NCBI RefSeq assembly: GCF_000428845.1 | Contig: NZ_AUAS01000016.1 | Span: forward strand, 1-64,000 | Direction of reading: 5' to 3' | DNA length: 64,000 bases | Origin: Dyadobacter alkalitolerans DSM 23607 | GTDB lineage: Bacteria; Bacteroidota; Bacteroidia; Cytophagales; Spirosomataceae | Part shown: one piece after another, positions 43,015-50,925 of the stretch | How positions within the stretch are numbered: position 1 is the first letter of the stretch | How the letters are laid out: every line of letters begins with the position of its first letter | The notes under the pieces: model-generated | The model's input: only the letters and a program-made list of their open reading frames with translations | Told to the model about the DNA's origin: nothing | The model's database searches: none | Made by a program: the position numbers and the translations under genes

Positions 43015-44169
43015 ATGACGTTGAAATTGCCTGTTTACCTGGATAATAATGCAACCACTCCGATGGACCCGGCGGTTTTGGAGGAAATGCTTCCTTATTT
43101 CTCGGAAAAATTTGGCAATGCAGCCAGCCGCACGCATTCCTATGGCTGGGAAGCGGAAGAAGCCGTAGACATTGCGCGCGAAAATATTGCCAGCCTCATA
43201 GGCGCGCATCCTCAGGAAATCGTTTTTACATCGGGAGCAACAGAAGCGGCCAACCTGGCTATAAAGGGTGTCTGGGAAAATAATCCTGATCAAAAAGGCC
43301 ATATTATTACCGTGGTAAGCGAGCACAAAGCCGTGCTGGACACCTGCAAATACATTGAGCGTAGAGGCGGCTCGGTTACCTATCTGGAAATTCAGCCCAA
43401 TGGTCTGGTTAGTCTAGATGATCTCGAAAAAGCCATTACACCCCAAACGCTCTTGATCGCTGTCATGTATGCCAACAATGAAACGGGCGTCATTCAGCCG
43501 ATTAAAGAAATCGGCGCGATAGCCAAAACGCATGGCGTTCTTTTTTTTACGGATGCCACGCAGGCAGTTGGTAAAATTCCAGTGGACGTGCAGGAAGATG
43601 ACATTGATCTGCTGGCTTTCAGCGCCCACAAATTGTACGGACCCAAGGGAGTCGGCGCCCTTTATGTACGCAAGAAAAACCCCACTGTTACACTCACTGC
43701 ACAGATCGATGGTGGCGGCCATGAGCGCAATATGCGCAGCGGCACCCTTAATGTGCCCGGCGTTGTGGCTTTTGGCAAGGCGTGTGAGATTTGTGCTGAA
43801 AAAATGGCATCAGAAAGCCTCCGGCTCCGCTCGCTACGCGATTATTTTGAAAAGCAGTTACTGGCGTTGCAACACATAGATATTAATGCGGGCACCGCCC
43901 CGCGCCTGCCCCACGCAACCAACATTTCTTTCCATGATATTGATGGGGAAAAAATGATTTTTGAGGCCGGCAGCGACATTGCTTTTTCCAGAAGCTCGGC
44001 CTGCACATCGGCTACATTGGAACCGAGCTATGTACTGAAAGCGATGGGACTTTCCAATGAATTGATCCATAACACATTCCGGTTCAGCTTCGGAAGGTTT
44101 TCTACGGAACAGCAAGTAGATCACGCTGTTGCAGTAATTTCTAAAATTGTAAAAGAACACAGGGGGTGA
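43015..44169 (+). CDS. Cysteine desulfurase (NifS/IscS-like)
   Basis: 384 residues, PLP-dependent class V: LPVYLDNNATTPMDP, HKAVLDTCKYIER, FSAHKLYGPKGVG with the PLP lysine, and the active-site loop FSRSSACTSATLEPS holding the catalytic Cys. It takes sulfur from cysteine as a persulfide. Its stop overlaps the GTG of xdhC, and a nucleotidyltransferase follows, a set fitting the sulfuration of molybdenum cofactor for xanthine dehydrogenase-type enzymes; iron-sulfur assembly is the alternative. Confidence 0.88.
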   Translation: MTLKLPVYLDNNATTPMDPAVLEEMLPYFSEKFGNAASRTHSYGWEAEEAVDIARENIASLIGAHPQEIVFTSGATEAANLAIKGVWENNPDQKGHIITVVSEHKAVLDTCKYIERRGGSVTYLEIQPNGLVSLDDLEKAITPQTLLIAVMYANNETGVIQPIKEIGAIAKTHGVLFFTDATQAVGKIPVDVQEDDIDLLAFSAHKLYGPKGVGALYVRKKNPTVTLTAQIDGGGHERNMRSGTLNVPGVVAFGKACEICAEKMASESLRLRSLRDYFEKQLLALQHIDINAGTAPRLPHATNISFHDIDGEKMIFEAGSDIAFSRSSACTSATLEPSYVLKAMGLSNELIHNTFRFSFGRFSTEQQVDHAVAVISKIVKEHRG

Positions 44170-45368
44170 AAGAAATTACGGACATTATACGATCATACGA
44201 ATCCGCTGTCAGTGCGGGCAAGAAAACAGCGCTGGCAACCGTCGTACATGTGGAAGGCTCCTCTTACCGGCGTCCCGGCGCGCGTATGCTCGTCACCGAC
44301 GATGGTCAGCTTACGGGAGCCATCAGCGGCGGATGCCTGGAGGGAGACGCATTAAGAAAGGCGCTGCTGGCAATTTCGCAGCAGAAGAACAAACTGGTAA
44401 TCTACGATACCACAGACGATAACGACACAACACTTGGCGTTCAGCTGGGTTGCAATGGCATTGTTCACATCCTATTCGAACCCATCCACCCCGACCACGA
44501 GCTTAATCCTATCGCATTACTTAAAAAAGCGCTTGAAAAACGGCAGAATGCGGTGGTAGTCACGCTGTTTTCACTTCATTCCCGCACGGCCATTCAGCCT
44601 GGAACCTGTTTTCTGGATCTGGAAACGGATCGCGTAACCATGCATAACCTTTCGCAACCTGCGCTCTTGGAGCAGCTGCTTCCTGAGGCAGCGCTTGTCA
44701 AGGAGCGCCAGGAGTCGTTTTTTAAAGAAATTGATTTTGACGGCCAAAAACTGACGGGTTTCGTAGAATATCTGCGTCCGGCCCCGGCGCTGATCATCGC
44801 TGGCGCTGGAAACGACACCATTCCGCTTTCGGAAATGGCGGGTATTCTGGGCTGGAACGTAACTGTTGTCGACGGCCGGAACGGGCATGCAACCAGGCAG
44901 CGATTTCCAAAGGCCAATCAGGTAATTGTGGCAAAGGCATCAGAGGTTCTATCACATATTCAAGCGGATACGCGGACGTTTTTTGTGTTAATGACCCATA
45001 ATTACAATTACGATCTGGCGCTGCTCAAAGAGCTCATTGAGCTTGAAGAATGCATTTATATAGGCGCATTAGGCCCGAAAAAGAAGCTGGAAAAAATGTT
45101 TGGCGATCTTAGAAAGGAAGGCATTGAAGTCACTGAACAGCAAAAGACAAAAATTTTCGGTCCTGTCGGACTCGACGTTGGCGCTGAAACCTCTGAGGAA
45201 ATAGCATTGTCGGTGCTTGCTGAAATTAAAGCTGTTTTAAATGGAAGAACAGGCATTTCCCTGCGTGAAAAGCCCGAGCCCATCCACAGCCGATCAGATC
45301 AGAAAGCGGACTATCGCAAATCCACACGGGAGGACTTTCTGTGCGAAATACAAACGAGTCAATCCTGA
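44166..45368 (+). CDS. XdhC/CoxI family maturation protein
   Basis: 400 residues starting with GTG at 44166 (GTGA overlap with the preceding stop). The XdhC N-terminal domain has VEGSSYRRPGARMLVTDD and GAISGGCLEGDA; the Rossmann-like C-terminal domain has APALIIAGAGNDTIPLSEM, FVLMTHNYNYDLALLKELI and YIGALGPKKKLEKM. XdhC binds molybdenum cofactor and helps insert its sulfurated form into xanthine dehydrogenase. The target enzyme is not in the window. Confidence 0.88.
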   Translation: MKEITDIIRSYESAVSAGKKTALATVVHVEGSSYRRPGARMLVTDDGQLTGAISGGCLEGDALRKALLAISQQKNKLVIYDTTDDNDTTLGVQLGCNGIVHILFEPIHPDHELNPIALLKKALEKRQNAVVVTLFSLHSRTAIQPGTCFLDLETDRVTMHNLSQPALLEQLLPEAALVKERQESFFKEIDFDGQKLTGFVEYLRPAPALIIAGAGNDTIPLSEMAGILGWNVTVVDGRNGHATRQRFPKANQVIVAKASEVLSHIQADTRTFFVLMTHNYNYDLALLKELIELEECIYIGALGPKKKLEKMFGDLRKEGIEVTEQQKTKIFGPVGLDVGAETSEEIALSVLAEIKAVLNGRTGISLREKPEPIHSRSDQKADYRKSTREDFLCEIQTSQS

Positions 45369-45976
45369 AATGTATGGCCGGGGAGTCTGGTTACGGGATC
45401 ATTATTCTTGCCGCCGGCAGCTCCTCACGCCTGGGCGAGCCTAAGCAGCTGCTACGCTATCAGGATAAAACGCTGATCCGTCATGTCACCCAAGCCGCTA
45501 TTGCCGCAAAAAGCACAAGCGTGACCGTAGTGACTGGCTCGAATGCCGGCCTGATTGAAAAAGAGCTTGATTCACTTCCCTGTCATGCAGTTCACAACCC
45601 GGACTGGGAATCAGGGATGGCCTCTTCCATTGTCGCGGGAGTTCAGCAACTAATGGCAGCGCAGCCCGGCATTTCCGGCGTAATTTTCGCTGTCACCGAT
45701 CAGCCTTTTGTTACCTCCGATCTCTTCAATGCTTTGATAGAGAAATCATTGGAAGGCAATGCAGGCATTGTTGCTTCTGCCTATGAGAACACTTTGGGAA
45801 CGCCTGTTCTTTTTTCCAACAAATATTTCCCTTCCCTTTTAAAGCTAAACGGAGCCGAAGGCGCTAAAAAGCTTATTACCAAATTTGCCGGTGACGTTAC
45901 GGCGGTCCCCTTCCCTTCCGGCGGCATCGACATTGATACGCAGGCAGATTATCAAAAACTGCTGGGCAATAGCTAG
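45341..45976 (+). CDS. MobA/MocA-like nucleotidyltransferase
   Basis: 211 residues from GTG 45341 (GGGAGGA seven bases upstream) or ATG 45374. Motifs are IILAAGSSSRLGEPKQLL (the NTP-binding loop), VIFAVTDQPFVTSDLF with the metal-binding Asp, and GTPVLFSNKYFPSLLKL. MocA makes molybdopterin cytosine dinucleotide, MobA the guanine form; the order LGEPKQLL is MocA-like. It is the third gene of the operon with a cysteine desulfurase and XdhC. Confidence 0.85.
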   Translation: MRNTNESILKCMAGESGYGIIILAAGSSSRLGEPKQLLRYQDKTLIRHVTQAAIAAKSTSVTVVTGSNAGLIEKELDSLPCHAVHNPDWESGMASSIVAGVQQLMAAQPGISGVIFAVTDQPFVTSDLFNALIEKSLEGNAGIVASAYENTLGTPVLFSNKYFPSLLKLNGAEGAKKLITKFAGDVTAVPFPSGGIDIDTQADYQKLLGNS

Positions 45977-46052
45977 GATCACCAGCTCCAATCACATTTC
46001 AAAATATATTTTTACAAAACCTTGCTTACTCATTTCAGATGTTTACTTTTAC

Positions 46053-46076
46053 AGTGTACTACTTAACTAGAACACT
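46053..46076. promoter_or_regulatory. Operator of the ABC transporter operon (YtrA type)
   Basis: A 24-base imperfect palindrome from AGTGT (46053-46057) to ACACT (46072-46076), with CTA/TAG and TTAA in matching places (20 of 24 positions symmetrical). It lies 13 bases before the ATG at 46090; the operon encodes its own GntR/YtrA-like repressor. TACTTTTA at about 46044 resembles a -7 element. Position and symmetry argue for autorepression of the whole operon. Confidence 0.6.
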
Positions 46077-46089
46077 AAACGATTCTGAA

Positions 46090-46929
46090 ATGATCCAGCT
46101 AGACCGCGTTACATTTGGATACAGTAAGAAGAAGAAGCTGTTTGAGAATCTGTCGATTAACCTGGAAGCCGGGCACATCTACGGTTTGCTCGGCAGAAAT
46201 GGCGCCGGCAAATCCAGCCTGCTCAGAAACATGGTCGGTTTGCTTTTTCCGCAGCAAGGCCATATCAATGTGGTGGGTTATGAGCCCAAAAAGCGGCTTC
46301 CGGCATTTTTGCAGGATGTCTTCTTTCTCCCGGAAGAGATTTACCTGCCCTCGGTAACGATCCGGAAATATCTTGACATGATCGCTCCGTTTTATCCTAA
46401 ATTCGATGAAGGACAATTTGACGGCTACATTGCAGAAATGGACATTCCCCTGGGTAACAAGCTGACTGACATGTCCTACGGCCAGCGGAAAAAGTTTCTG
46501 ATCGCGTTTGCGCTCTCAGCCAACACGAAGGTTCTAATCATGGATGAGCCTACTAATGGCCTGGACATTCCCTCGAAAAGTCAGTTCCGCAAACTGGTCT
46601 CAATGAATGTTGATAAAAACAGGCTGTTTCTCATTTCAACCCATCAGGTTCGTGACCTGGATAATCTGATCGACTCCATCATTATCCTGGAAGACAGCAA
46701 GATCTTGATCCAGCACAGCCTGGAAACAGTAGCCGAAAAACTTTGTTTCGGAACGCTTCCCAGCATCGATTACGACAACCGCGTGCTTTATTCTGAGCCA
46801 TCGCTCAAAGGCTATAAAGCTGTGTTCGAAAATTCAGAGTTGGAAGAAAGCCGCGTGGACCTGGAATATCTCTTTAACGCCGTGCTGGGAAACCCCGAGC
46901 GGATCAGACAAATTTTTGGAAAACAATGA
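46090..46929 (+). CDS. ABC transporter ATP-binding protein
   Basis: 279 residues from ATG 46090 (a Met at 46039 in frame lies before the operator and is rejected). The nucleotide-binding domain is complete: GLLGRNGAGKSSLLRNMVG (Walker A), LTDMSYGQRKKFLIAFAL (signature), VLIMDEPTNGLD (Walker B) and LISTHQVRDL (His switch). The last 80 residues are an extra domain, like those of YtrB-type exporters. Partner of the permease at 47012. Confidence 0.92.
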   Translation: MIQLDRVTFGYSKKKKLFENLSINLEAGHIYGLLGRNGAGKSSLLRNMVGLLFPQQGHINVVGYEPKKRLPAFLQDVFFLPEEIYLPSVTIRKYLDMIAPFYPKFDEGQFDGYIAEMDIPLGNKLTDMSYGQRKKFLIAFALSANTKVLIMDEPTNGLDIPSKSQFRKLVSMNVDKNRLFLISTHQVRDLDNLIDSIIILEDSKILIQHSLETVAEKLCFGTLPSIDYDNRVLYSEPSLKGYKAVFENSELEESRVDLEYLFNAVLGNPERIRQIFGKQ

Positions 46930-47015
46930 CCAGGCTCTTCGTAACGATGCTGTTGCTTTTGCTGGCAACGCTCACCCGATCCATTCTTCCTATCCTATCT
47001 GAACTAATGCTATGA
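46926..47015 (+). CDS. 29-residue hydrophobic micro-ORF coupled at both ends
   Basis: Starts with ATG in the ATGA of the ATPase gene stop (46926) and ends in the TGA that overlaps the permease ATG at 47012. It encodes MTRLFVTMLLLLLATLTRSI and nine more residues, a single membrane-helix-like peptide. Being joined by ATGA on both sides makes translation plausible, but composition alone would not prove it. It might be a small accessory subunit of the ABC transporter or just a coupling linker that keeps ribosomes moving. Confidence 0.4.
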   Translation: MTRLFVTMLLLLLATLTRSILPILSELML

Positions 47016-47821
47016 ATCAAACATTTGATATCCACCGTTTTGCGCTTGTCTTGAAGCTGGACCTGGTTGAAAGAGGCAAAAATTATCTGTTGATTGCAAC
47101 GCTGCTGACGATTCTGCTGCTTTCGATGATGCTTCCTATCGTCACGTCCAGCAAGCCCGTAGGAACCTATGAGGCTTTGCATTACATGGCCATGTTTATG
47201 GTAATGCTCTTTGCGAGCTCCTTTTACACGAGCAATGCAATGACGCATTATGCTTCGCTGCCGACCTCTATCAGCAGCCTGATGCTACCGGCCTCACATT
47301 TGGAGAAATTTCTGAGCGCAATGTTTTTCAATTTGCTCTTTATCGTCAGTTTCCTTGTTCTTTATTTCCAGTTGCATTACAAGACGATTGATATTGCCAA
47401 TGCCAAGCTGCCCTCCTGGGGATATAAATATCCTTACATCAAATTCGACCTGGCAGTGTATTTCTGCTTTGCCTATTTCATATTACACAGCCTCTTGCTT
47501 TTAGGATCCATCTATTTCTCAAAACGATCTTATGTCAAAACAGCCGCCTTCATTGTCGCTTCGGTAATCATCGTATTTACGATCCATCTTAGTATGGCGC
47601 GTTATCTGACGCATTATCCATCGAAACTGAACACATTACCTTTCACCAGCTGGCAAATGTGGTATTTCAAGGATGGTAACTTCACCGTTTTTCGCGGCCT
47701 GAACACGTTTCACATCCAATTCCCAAAGAACATTTATCACGCCATCCAGGCCTTTATTACATTGTTTATACTGAGCATTTGGTATATCGCTTATTTACGC
47801 CTTAAAGAGAAGGAAGTTTAA
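47012..47821 (+). CDS. ABC transporter permease (YtrC/D-like)
   Basis: 269 residues with about six membrane helices: NYLLIATLLTILLLSMMLPI, ALHYMAMFMVMLFASSFY, LEKFLSAMFFNLLFIVSFL, LAVYFCFAYFILHSLLLLG, VKTAAFIVASVIIVFTIHLS and AIQAFITLFILSIWYIAYLR. Same operon as the ATPase and the GntR regulator, which suggests an exporter induced by cell envelope-acting compounds, as with YtrBCDEF in Bacillus (comparison by layout only). Confidence 0.82.
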   Translation: MNQTFDIHRFALVLKLDLVERGKNYLLIATLLTILLLSMMLPIVTSSKPVGTYEALHYMAMFMVMLFASSFYTSNAMTHYASLPTSISSLMLPASHLEKFLSAMFFNLLFIVSFLVLYFQLHYKTIDIANAKLPSWGYKYPYIKFDLAVYFCFAYFILHSLLLLGSIYFSKRSYVKTAAFIVASVIIVFTIHLSMARYLTHYPSKLNTLPFTSWQMWYFKDGNFTVFRGLNTFHIQFPKNIYHAIQAFITLFILSIWYIAYLRLKEKEV

Positions 47822-47832
47822 TCCCCGCATTC

Positions 47833-48213
47833 ATGGAATTTAAAGATAAACAGTCCATTTACCTGCAAATCGCTGATTACATCTGCGAGCAGATTTTACT
47901 GGGCAAATGGCCTCCTACTGAGCGCATTCCATCGGTAAGGGACCTGGGAGGCATGCTGGAAGTGAACCCCAACACGGTGATGCGGACATATGATTTCTTG
48001 CAGAACAAAGAAATTATATTCAATAAAAGAGGCATCGGCTATTCCGTAAGCGAGGATGCGCAAGCGCGCGTATTGGCTTACAAAAAAGAACATTTTCTCG
48101 AATCCGAGCTGCCGGAAGTTTTCAAAACGCTTTACCTGCTTAACATTAGCCTGGAAGAATTACAAGCGCGTTATAACCAGTTCGTCACCGACAATTCCCC
48201 TGTCAATAACTAG
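47833..48213 (+). CDS. GntR family regulator, YtrA subfamily
   Basis: 126 residues; the winged helix is clear: MEFKDKQSIYLQIADYICEQ, LGKWPPTERIPSVRDLGGML, EVNPNTVMRTYDFLQNKEII and FNKRGIGYSVSEDAQ. The short C-terminal part (about 50 residues) without a ligand domain is the mark of the YtrA subfamily, which represses its own ABC transporter operon. The operator candidate is at 46053-46076. Confidence 0.88.
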   Translation: MEFKDKQSIYLQIADYICEQILLGKWPPTERIPSVRDLGGMLEVNPNTVMRTYDFLQNKEIIFNKRGIGYSVSEDAQARVLAYKKEHFLESELPEVFKTLYLLNISLEELQARYNQFVTDNSPVNN

Positions 48214-48222
48214 CATAACCTC

Positions 48223-48894
48223 ATGAAAACCAGTAACATACTACTTATTATCGTGCTATCGCTGTTTCTGAGCGCAATGGTTGCCTCCAACCTTGTTTTA
48301 AAAAAACAGTTTGACAAAATAGATAGAAAAGACCCGTACTCGGGCTACCTCACACATAGTTTAGAGCCATTTCATTATGTAAGATTACAGGGGGTCGGCT
48401 TTGGTGTAACCGAGGTGTCGCAGGGCAAAGATTTTGAAATCAAATTTGTGGTTGATCAAAAATTCATCGACTGGAAAGTTGTCAATGATACATTGACCGT
48501 CAATTATAAAAAAGATTTCCCCGAAGGCGGCCAGTCGCCGCAGCAGATCGTGCATACATTGCCCTCTGTCTACATTTTCGTTCCGGCATTAAAGGGTTTG
48601 GAGTCGAATACTATCAATTGTAAGATTAAGAACATGAAGCAGGAAAGCATGGATTTAAAACAGATCGGCGGCGCGATGGTCATGCTGGAAAATCAGGTTG
48701 GTGATCTTCGTGCAGATTTCGTTTCGGGCGCCATCGTTACGGCCTATCGTGAAAATGACTTTGGTAAGAGTAAGATAACAGTCCGGGATAGCAGCACTTT
48801 CCAGGTCGACAGCAACATTTTCAAATCACTTGATCTGGCAGTTGGCGACAGCGCGCATGTAAAAATACCTGGAAGCTTATTGAAGAAGCTTTGA
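48223..48894 (+). CDS. Membrane-anchored DUF2807-like adhesin-fold protein
   Basis: 223 residues: N-terminal membrane anchor (ILLIIVLSLFLSAMVASNLV), then a beta-helix-like body (VTEVSQGKDFEIKFVVDQKF, LPSVYIFVPALKGLESNTIN, QIGGAMVMLENQVGDLRADF, SKITVRDSSTFQVDSNIF), in the style of DUF2807/auto-transporter head proteins. It begins 9 bases after ytrA-like gene and is the last gene of the operon. Its role is not known. Confidence 0.7.
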   Translation: MKTSNILLIIVLSLFLSAMVASNLVLKKQFDKIDRKDPYSGYLTHSLEPFHYVRLQGVGFGVTEVSQGKDFEIKFVVDQKFIDWKVVNDTLTVNYKKDFPEGGQSPQQIVHTLPSVYIFVPALKGLESNTINCKIKNMKQESMDLKQIGGAMVMLENQVGDLRADFVSGAIVTAYRENDFGKSKITVRDSSTFQVDSNIFKSLDLAVGDSAHVKIPGSLLKKL

Positions 48895-48907
48895 TTTTAT
48901 TCTCTAT

Positions 48908-49013
48908 CTCCGGGTTGAAACCCGGAGCAATGGTTGGGTCGTGCCTGACGGCACTTGCGCTTGCAAGTGCCGTCAGGCACGACCCATTAACTGGCCCCAG
49001 ATTTCAATCTGGG
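48908..49013. repeat. Three-hairpin palindromic intergenic element
   Basis: Three consecutive perfect inverted repeats fill the gap between convergent genes: CTCCGGGTT/AACCCGGAG at 48908-48927; a 24-bp stem, 48935-48958 with 48963-48986, around GCTT; and CCCAGATT/AATCTGGG at 48996-49013. The central arm contains TCGTGCCTGACGGCAC. The outer hairpins have similar CxxxGATT-style layout. No coding. It has the form of a REP/BIME or short palindromic MITE; no second copy was found in this window. Confidence 0.7.
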
Positions 49014-49023
49014 AAAAGATGCA

Positions 49024-49863
49024 TTATTTTATCCCAAGCATTAAACTGGTGCTGCCGCCGGCGTTGGTGGTGGGCAGAACGCCGTTCCATTTGGAAACCC
49101 ATTCCTGCTGGATCAGTAGTGGAGTCAACGTTTTCTGGCGTAATTGGTTGGCTTCCGCTTCGGCGCGGGCTTTTATCAATGTTGCCTTTGCCTGTCCTTC
49201 CGCGCGGGCAATGATTACCTTTGCTTCCGCTTCTGCCTGTTTTGCCATATTTTCAGCTTTCAGACGAGCCTGGATCGAAGTATTTTTTTCGTCGATCATT
49301 TGTCGCAGCGATGGCGGTGGTGTGATGGCCGAAGTCAGCTGGTCATAAATAAAGCCATCTTTGCCCAGTGTCTTGGTAAGCACATTCTGAACGCGGTCCT
49401 CGAATGCTTCCCGGTTTGACATAACGCTATCCGAACTGAATGAATTGGCAACGATCCGGTATGCATCATAGATTGTATTTTTCATAAAGCCCTGCTGAAT
49501 TTCACCTAACGGTCGTCTGTATTGGCGGTAAATCTGAGGCACTTTTTCAGGGTTAATGTGGTAGTTCAATTTTGGGTCTACCTTAAATTCAGCCGCATCC
49601 TTCGTTGTTATTACAAAAGAATCATAATCCACGCTTTGAGTGAAAGTCGGGAACTCGATGATCTTGGTAGTCCAGCTGTTATACCAAACGCGGCCTGTAA
49701 CCAATGTAATGTTATCAACGCCTTTGTCGGTTCCATAAAGGTTAATGCGGATTCCGACATTTCCTGCGTCGATGTTTTCAAAACTAAAAGGCTGGACAAA
49801 AAGCGCGATCACAGCCACAAAGAAACTTACCGAACCAATTACAATTTTTCTAGCCAGCGTCAT
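49024..49863 (-). CDS. SPFH/Band 7 (prohibitin-like) family membrane protein
   Basis: 279 residues: one N-terminal membrane helix (IVIGSVSFFVAVIALFVQPF), the Band 7 domain (AGNVGIRINLYGTDKGVDN, TKDAAEFKVDPKLNYHINP) and a long C-terminal coiled coil (AENMAKQAEAEAKVIIARAE, KATLIKARAEAEANQL). Such proteins form ring-shaped oligomers at membranes. A small membrane protein gene overlaps its start by one base (TAATG), so the two are translated together. Confidence 0.88.
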   Translation of the reverse strand: MTLARKIVIGSVSFFVAVIALFVQPFSFENIDAGNVGIRINLYGTDKGVDNITLVTGRVWYNSWTTKIIEFPTFTQSVDYDSFVITTKDAAEFKVDPKLNYHINPEKVPQIYRQYRRPLGEIQQGFMKNTIYDAYRIVANSFSSDSVMSNREAFEDRVQNVLTKTLGKDGFIYDQLTSAITPPPSLRQMIDEKNTSIQARLKAENMAKQAEAEAKVIIARAEGQAKATLIKARAEAEANQLRQKTLTPLLIQQEWVSKWNGVLPTTNAGGSTSLMLGIK

Positions 49864-50039
49864 TATATTTCAGAATTAAGTGAGCTCAAAAAACGATCAA
49901 GATCCCGGGCAAGCAAATAGACCGAGCTGCCAATAATGGCCAAACCGCTTAGCACAAGCACATCGGATTGTGAATTGACAAGTCTGAGCGAATAAGTAAT
50001 GACGATGATGACCGCCAGGATTTTAAGTAAGTATTTCAT
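49863..50039 (-). CDS. Small membrane protein preceding the SPFH gene
   Basis: 58 residues from ATG 50039: MKYLLKILAVIIVITYSLRL, then a second hydrophobic stretch LVLSGLAIIGSSVYLLARDL. Two short membrane helices, nothing else. Its stop overlaps the start of the SPFH gene in TAATG, which points to a shared mRNA and perhaps a shared complex. The longer frame to 50186 is unlikely. Confidence 0.6.
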   Translation of the reverse strand: MKYLLKILAVIIVITYSLRLVNSQSDVLVLSGLAIIGSSVYLLARDLDRFLSSLNSEI

Positions 50040-50150
50040 GTGAGTGAGGTTTGTTTTAAATAAATGTAGCATTAACAAATCCGGGCACATAATATTTTTA
50101 TCCAGTGGTGACTTTGGAATGTTAAACGTATTAAAAAGCCACACAAACAA

Positions 50151-50179
50151 AAGAGACGCACCGGTCGGATGCGTCTCTT
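50151..50179 (-). terminator. Terminator of the gnd-zwf-pgl operon
   Basis: 10-bp stem, AAGAGACGCA (50151-50160) with TGCGTCTCTT (50170-50179), and a T-rich stretch beyond on the minus strand. It lies 23 bases after the pgl stop. Confidence 0.75.
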
Positions 50180-50202
50180 GTTGCAATGAATAAAGCTAAA
50201 TC

Positions 50203-50922
50203 TCAGAGCATAGCAGCTGCCGCCTTATCAACAAACCAGTGCAGTTGTCCCCTGGAAGGATTTATAATCTGGGAAGGATAAAGATCAACATTAGGCTCAC
50301 CTTTCAAAACATGCTTTAATGTTTCGGCCTTACCGGCTCCTGCTGCCAGAAATGCAACACAGGCCGCATTATTAACGACCGGAGCTGTTAATGTAATTCT
50401 GAACATCTGTTGAGCGGGCAGATAAAATGCTTTAACCCAAGCATCTTCCTCGTGAATCACCTCGGTGCCGGGAAACAGCGATAAGGTATGTCCATCATCG
50501 CCCATGCCTAAAAGAACAAAGTCGAAAGTTGCTTCGGAGTCTTTGAAATATTCTTTCAGAACCTTTTCATATGCAAGAGCAGACTCTTCCGGTTCAATGT
50601 CCGTGCGCATGATGTGAATATGATCAGCGTTAACCGGCACTTTATTGAGCAGTTCGTCATAACACATTTTGGCATTATTGCGCGAATCTTCAAAAGGAAC
50701 AGCGCGTTCATCTCCCCAGAAAAAATGAACTTTTTGCCAGTCAATCGCCTCTTTGTAAGGTGATTCGGCAAGCAAAGCATACAGTTGTTTGGGCGTGCTG
50801 CCTCCGGATAACACGAAAGTAAAACGGTCTTGTTTAGACAACACTTCCTTGATGTAATCACTCAGCCAGGCGGCCAGATCATGACTAAGCCGCCCCGTAT
50901 CGTTTGCAATGTAAATTTCCAT
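50203..50922 (-). CDS. pgl: 6-phosphogluconolactonase
   Basis: 239 residues of the DevB/SOL type: FTFVLSGGSTPKQLYALLAE, VHFFWGDERAVPFEDSRNNA, and FDFVLLGMGDDGHTLSLFPG, the sugar-phosphate site. It hydrolyses 6-phosphogluconolactone, the step between Zwf and Gnd. The gene starts three bases after the end of zwf. It is the last gene of the operon. Confidence 0.93.
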   Translation of the reverse strand: MEIYIANDTGRLSHDLAAWLSDYIKEVLSKQDRFTFVLSGGSTPKQLYALLAESPYKEAIDWQKVHFFWGDERAVPFEDSRNNAKMCYDELLNKVPVNADHIHIMRTDIEPEESALAYEKVLKEYFKDSEATFDFVLLGMGDDGHTLSLFPGTEVIHEEDAWVKAFYLPAQQMFRITLTAPVVNNAACVAFLAAGAGKAETLKHVLKGEPNVDLYPSQIINPSRGQLHWFVDKAAAAML

Positions 50923-50925
50923 ATG

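Noticed and set aside
48891-49348. Overlapping plus-strand frames of 107 and 135 codons
   Set aside because: They pass through the three-hairpin element and run antisense to the SPFH gene; no family features.
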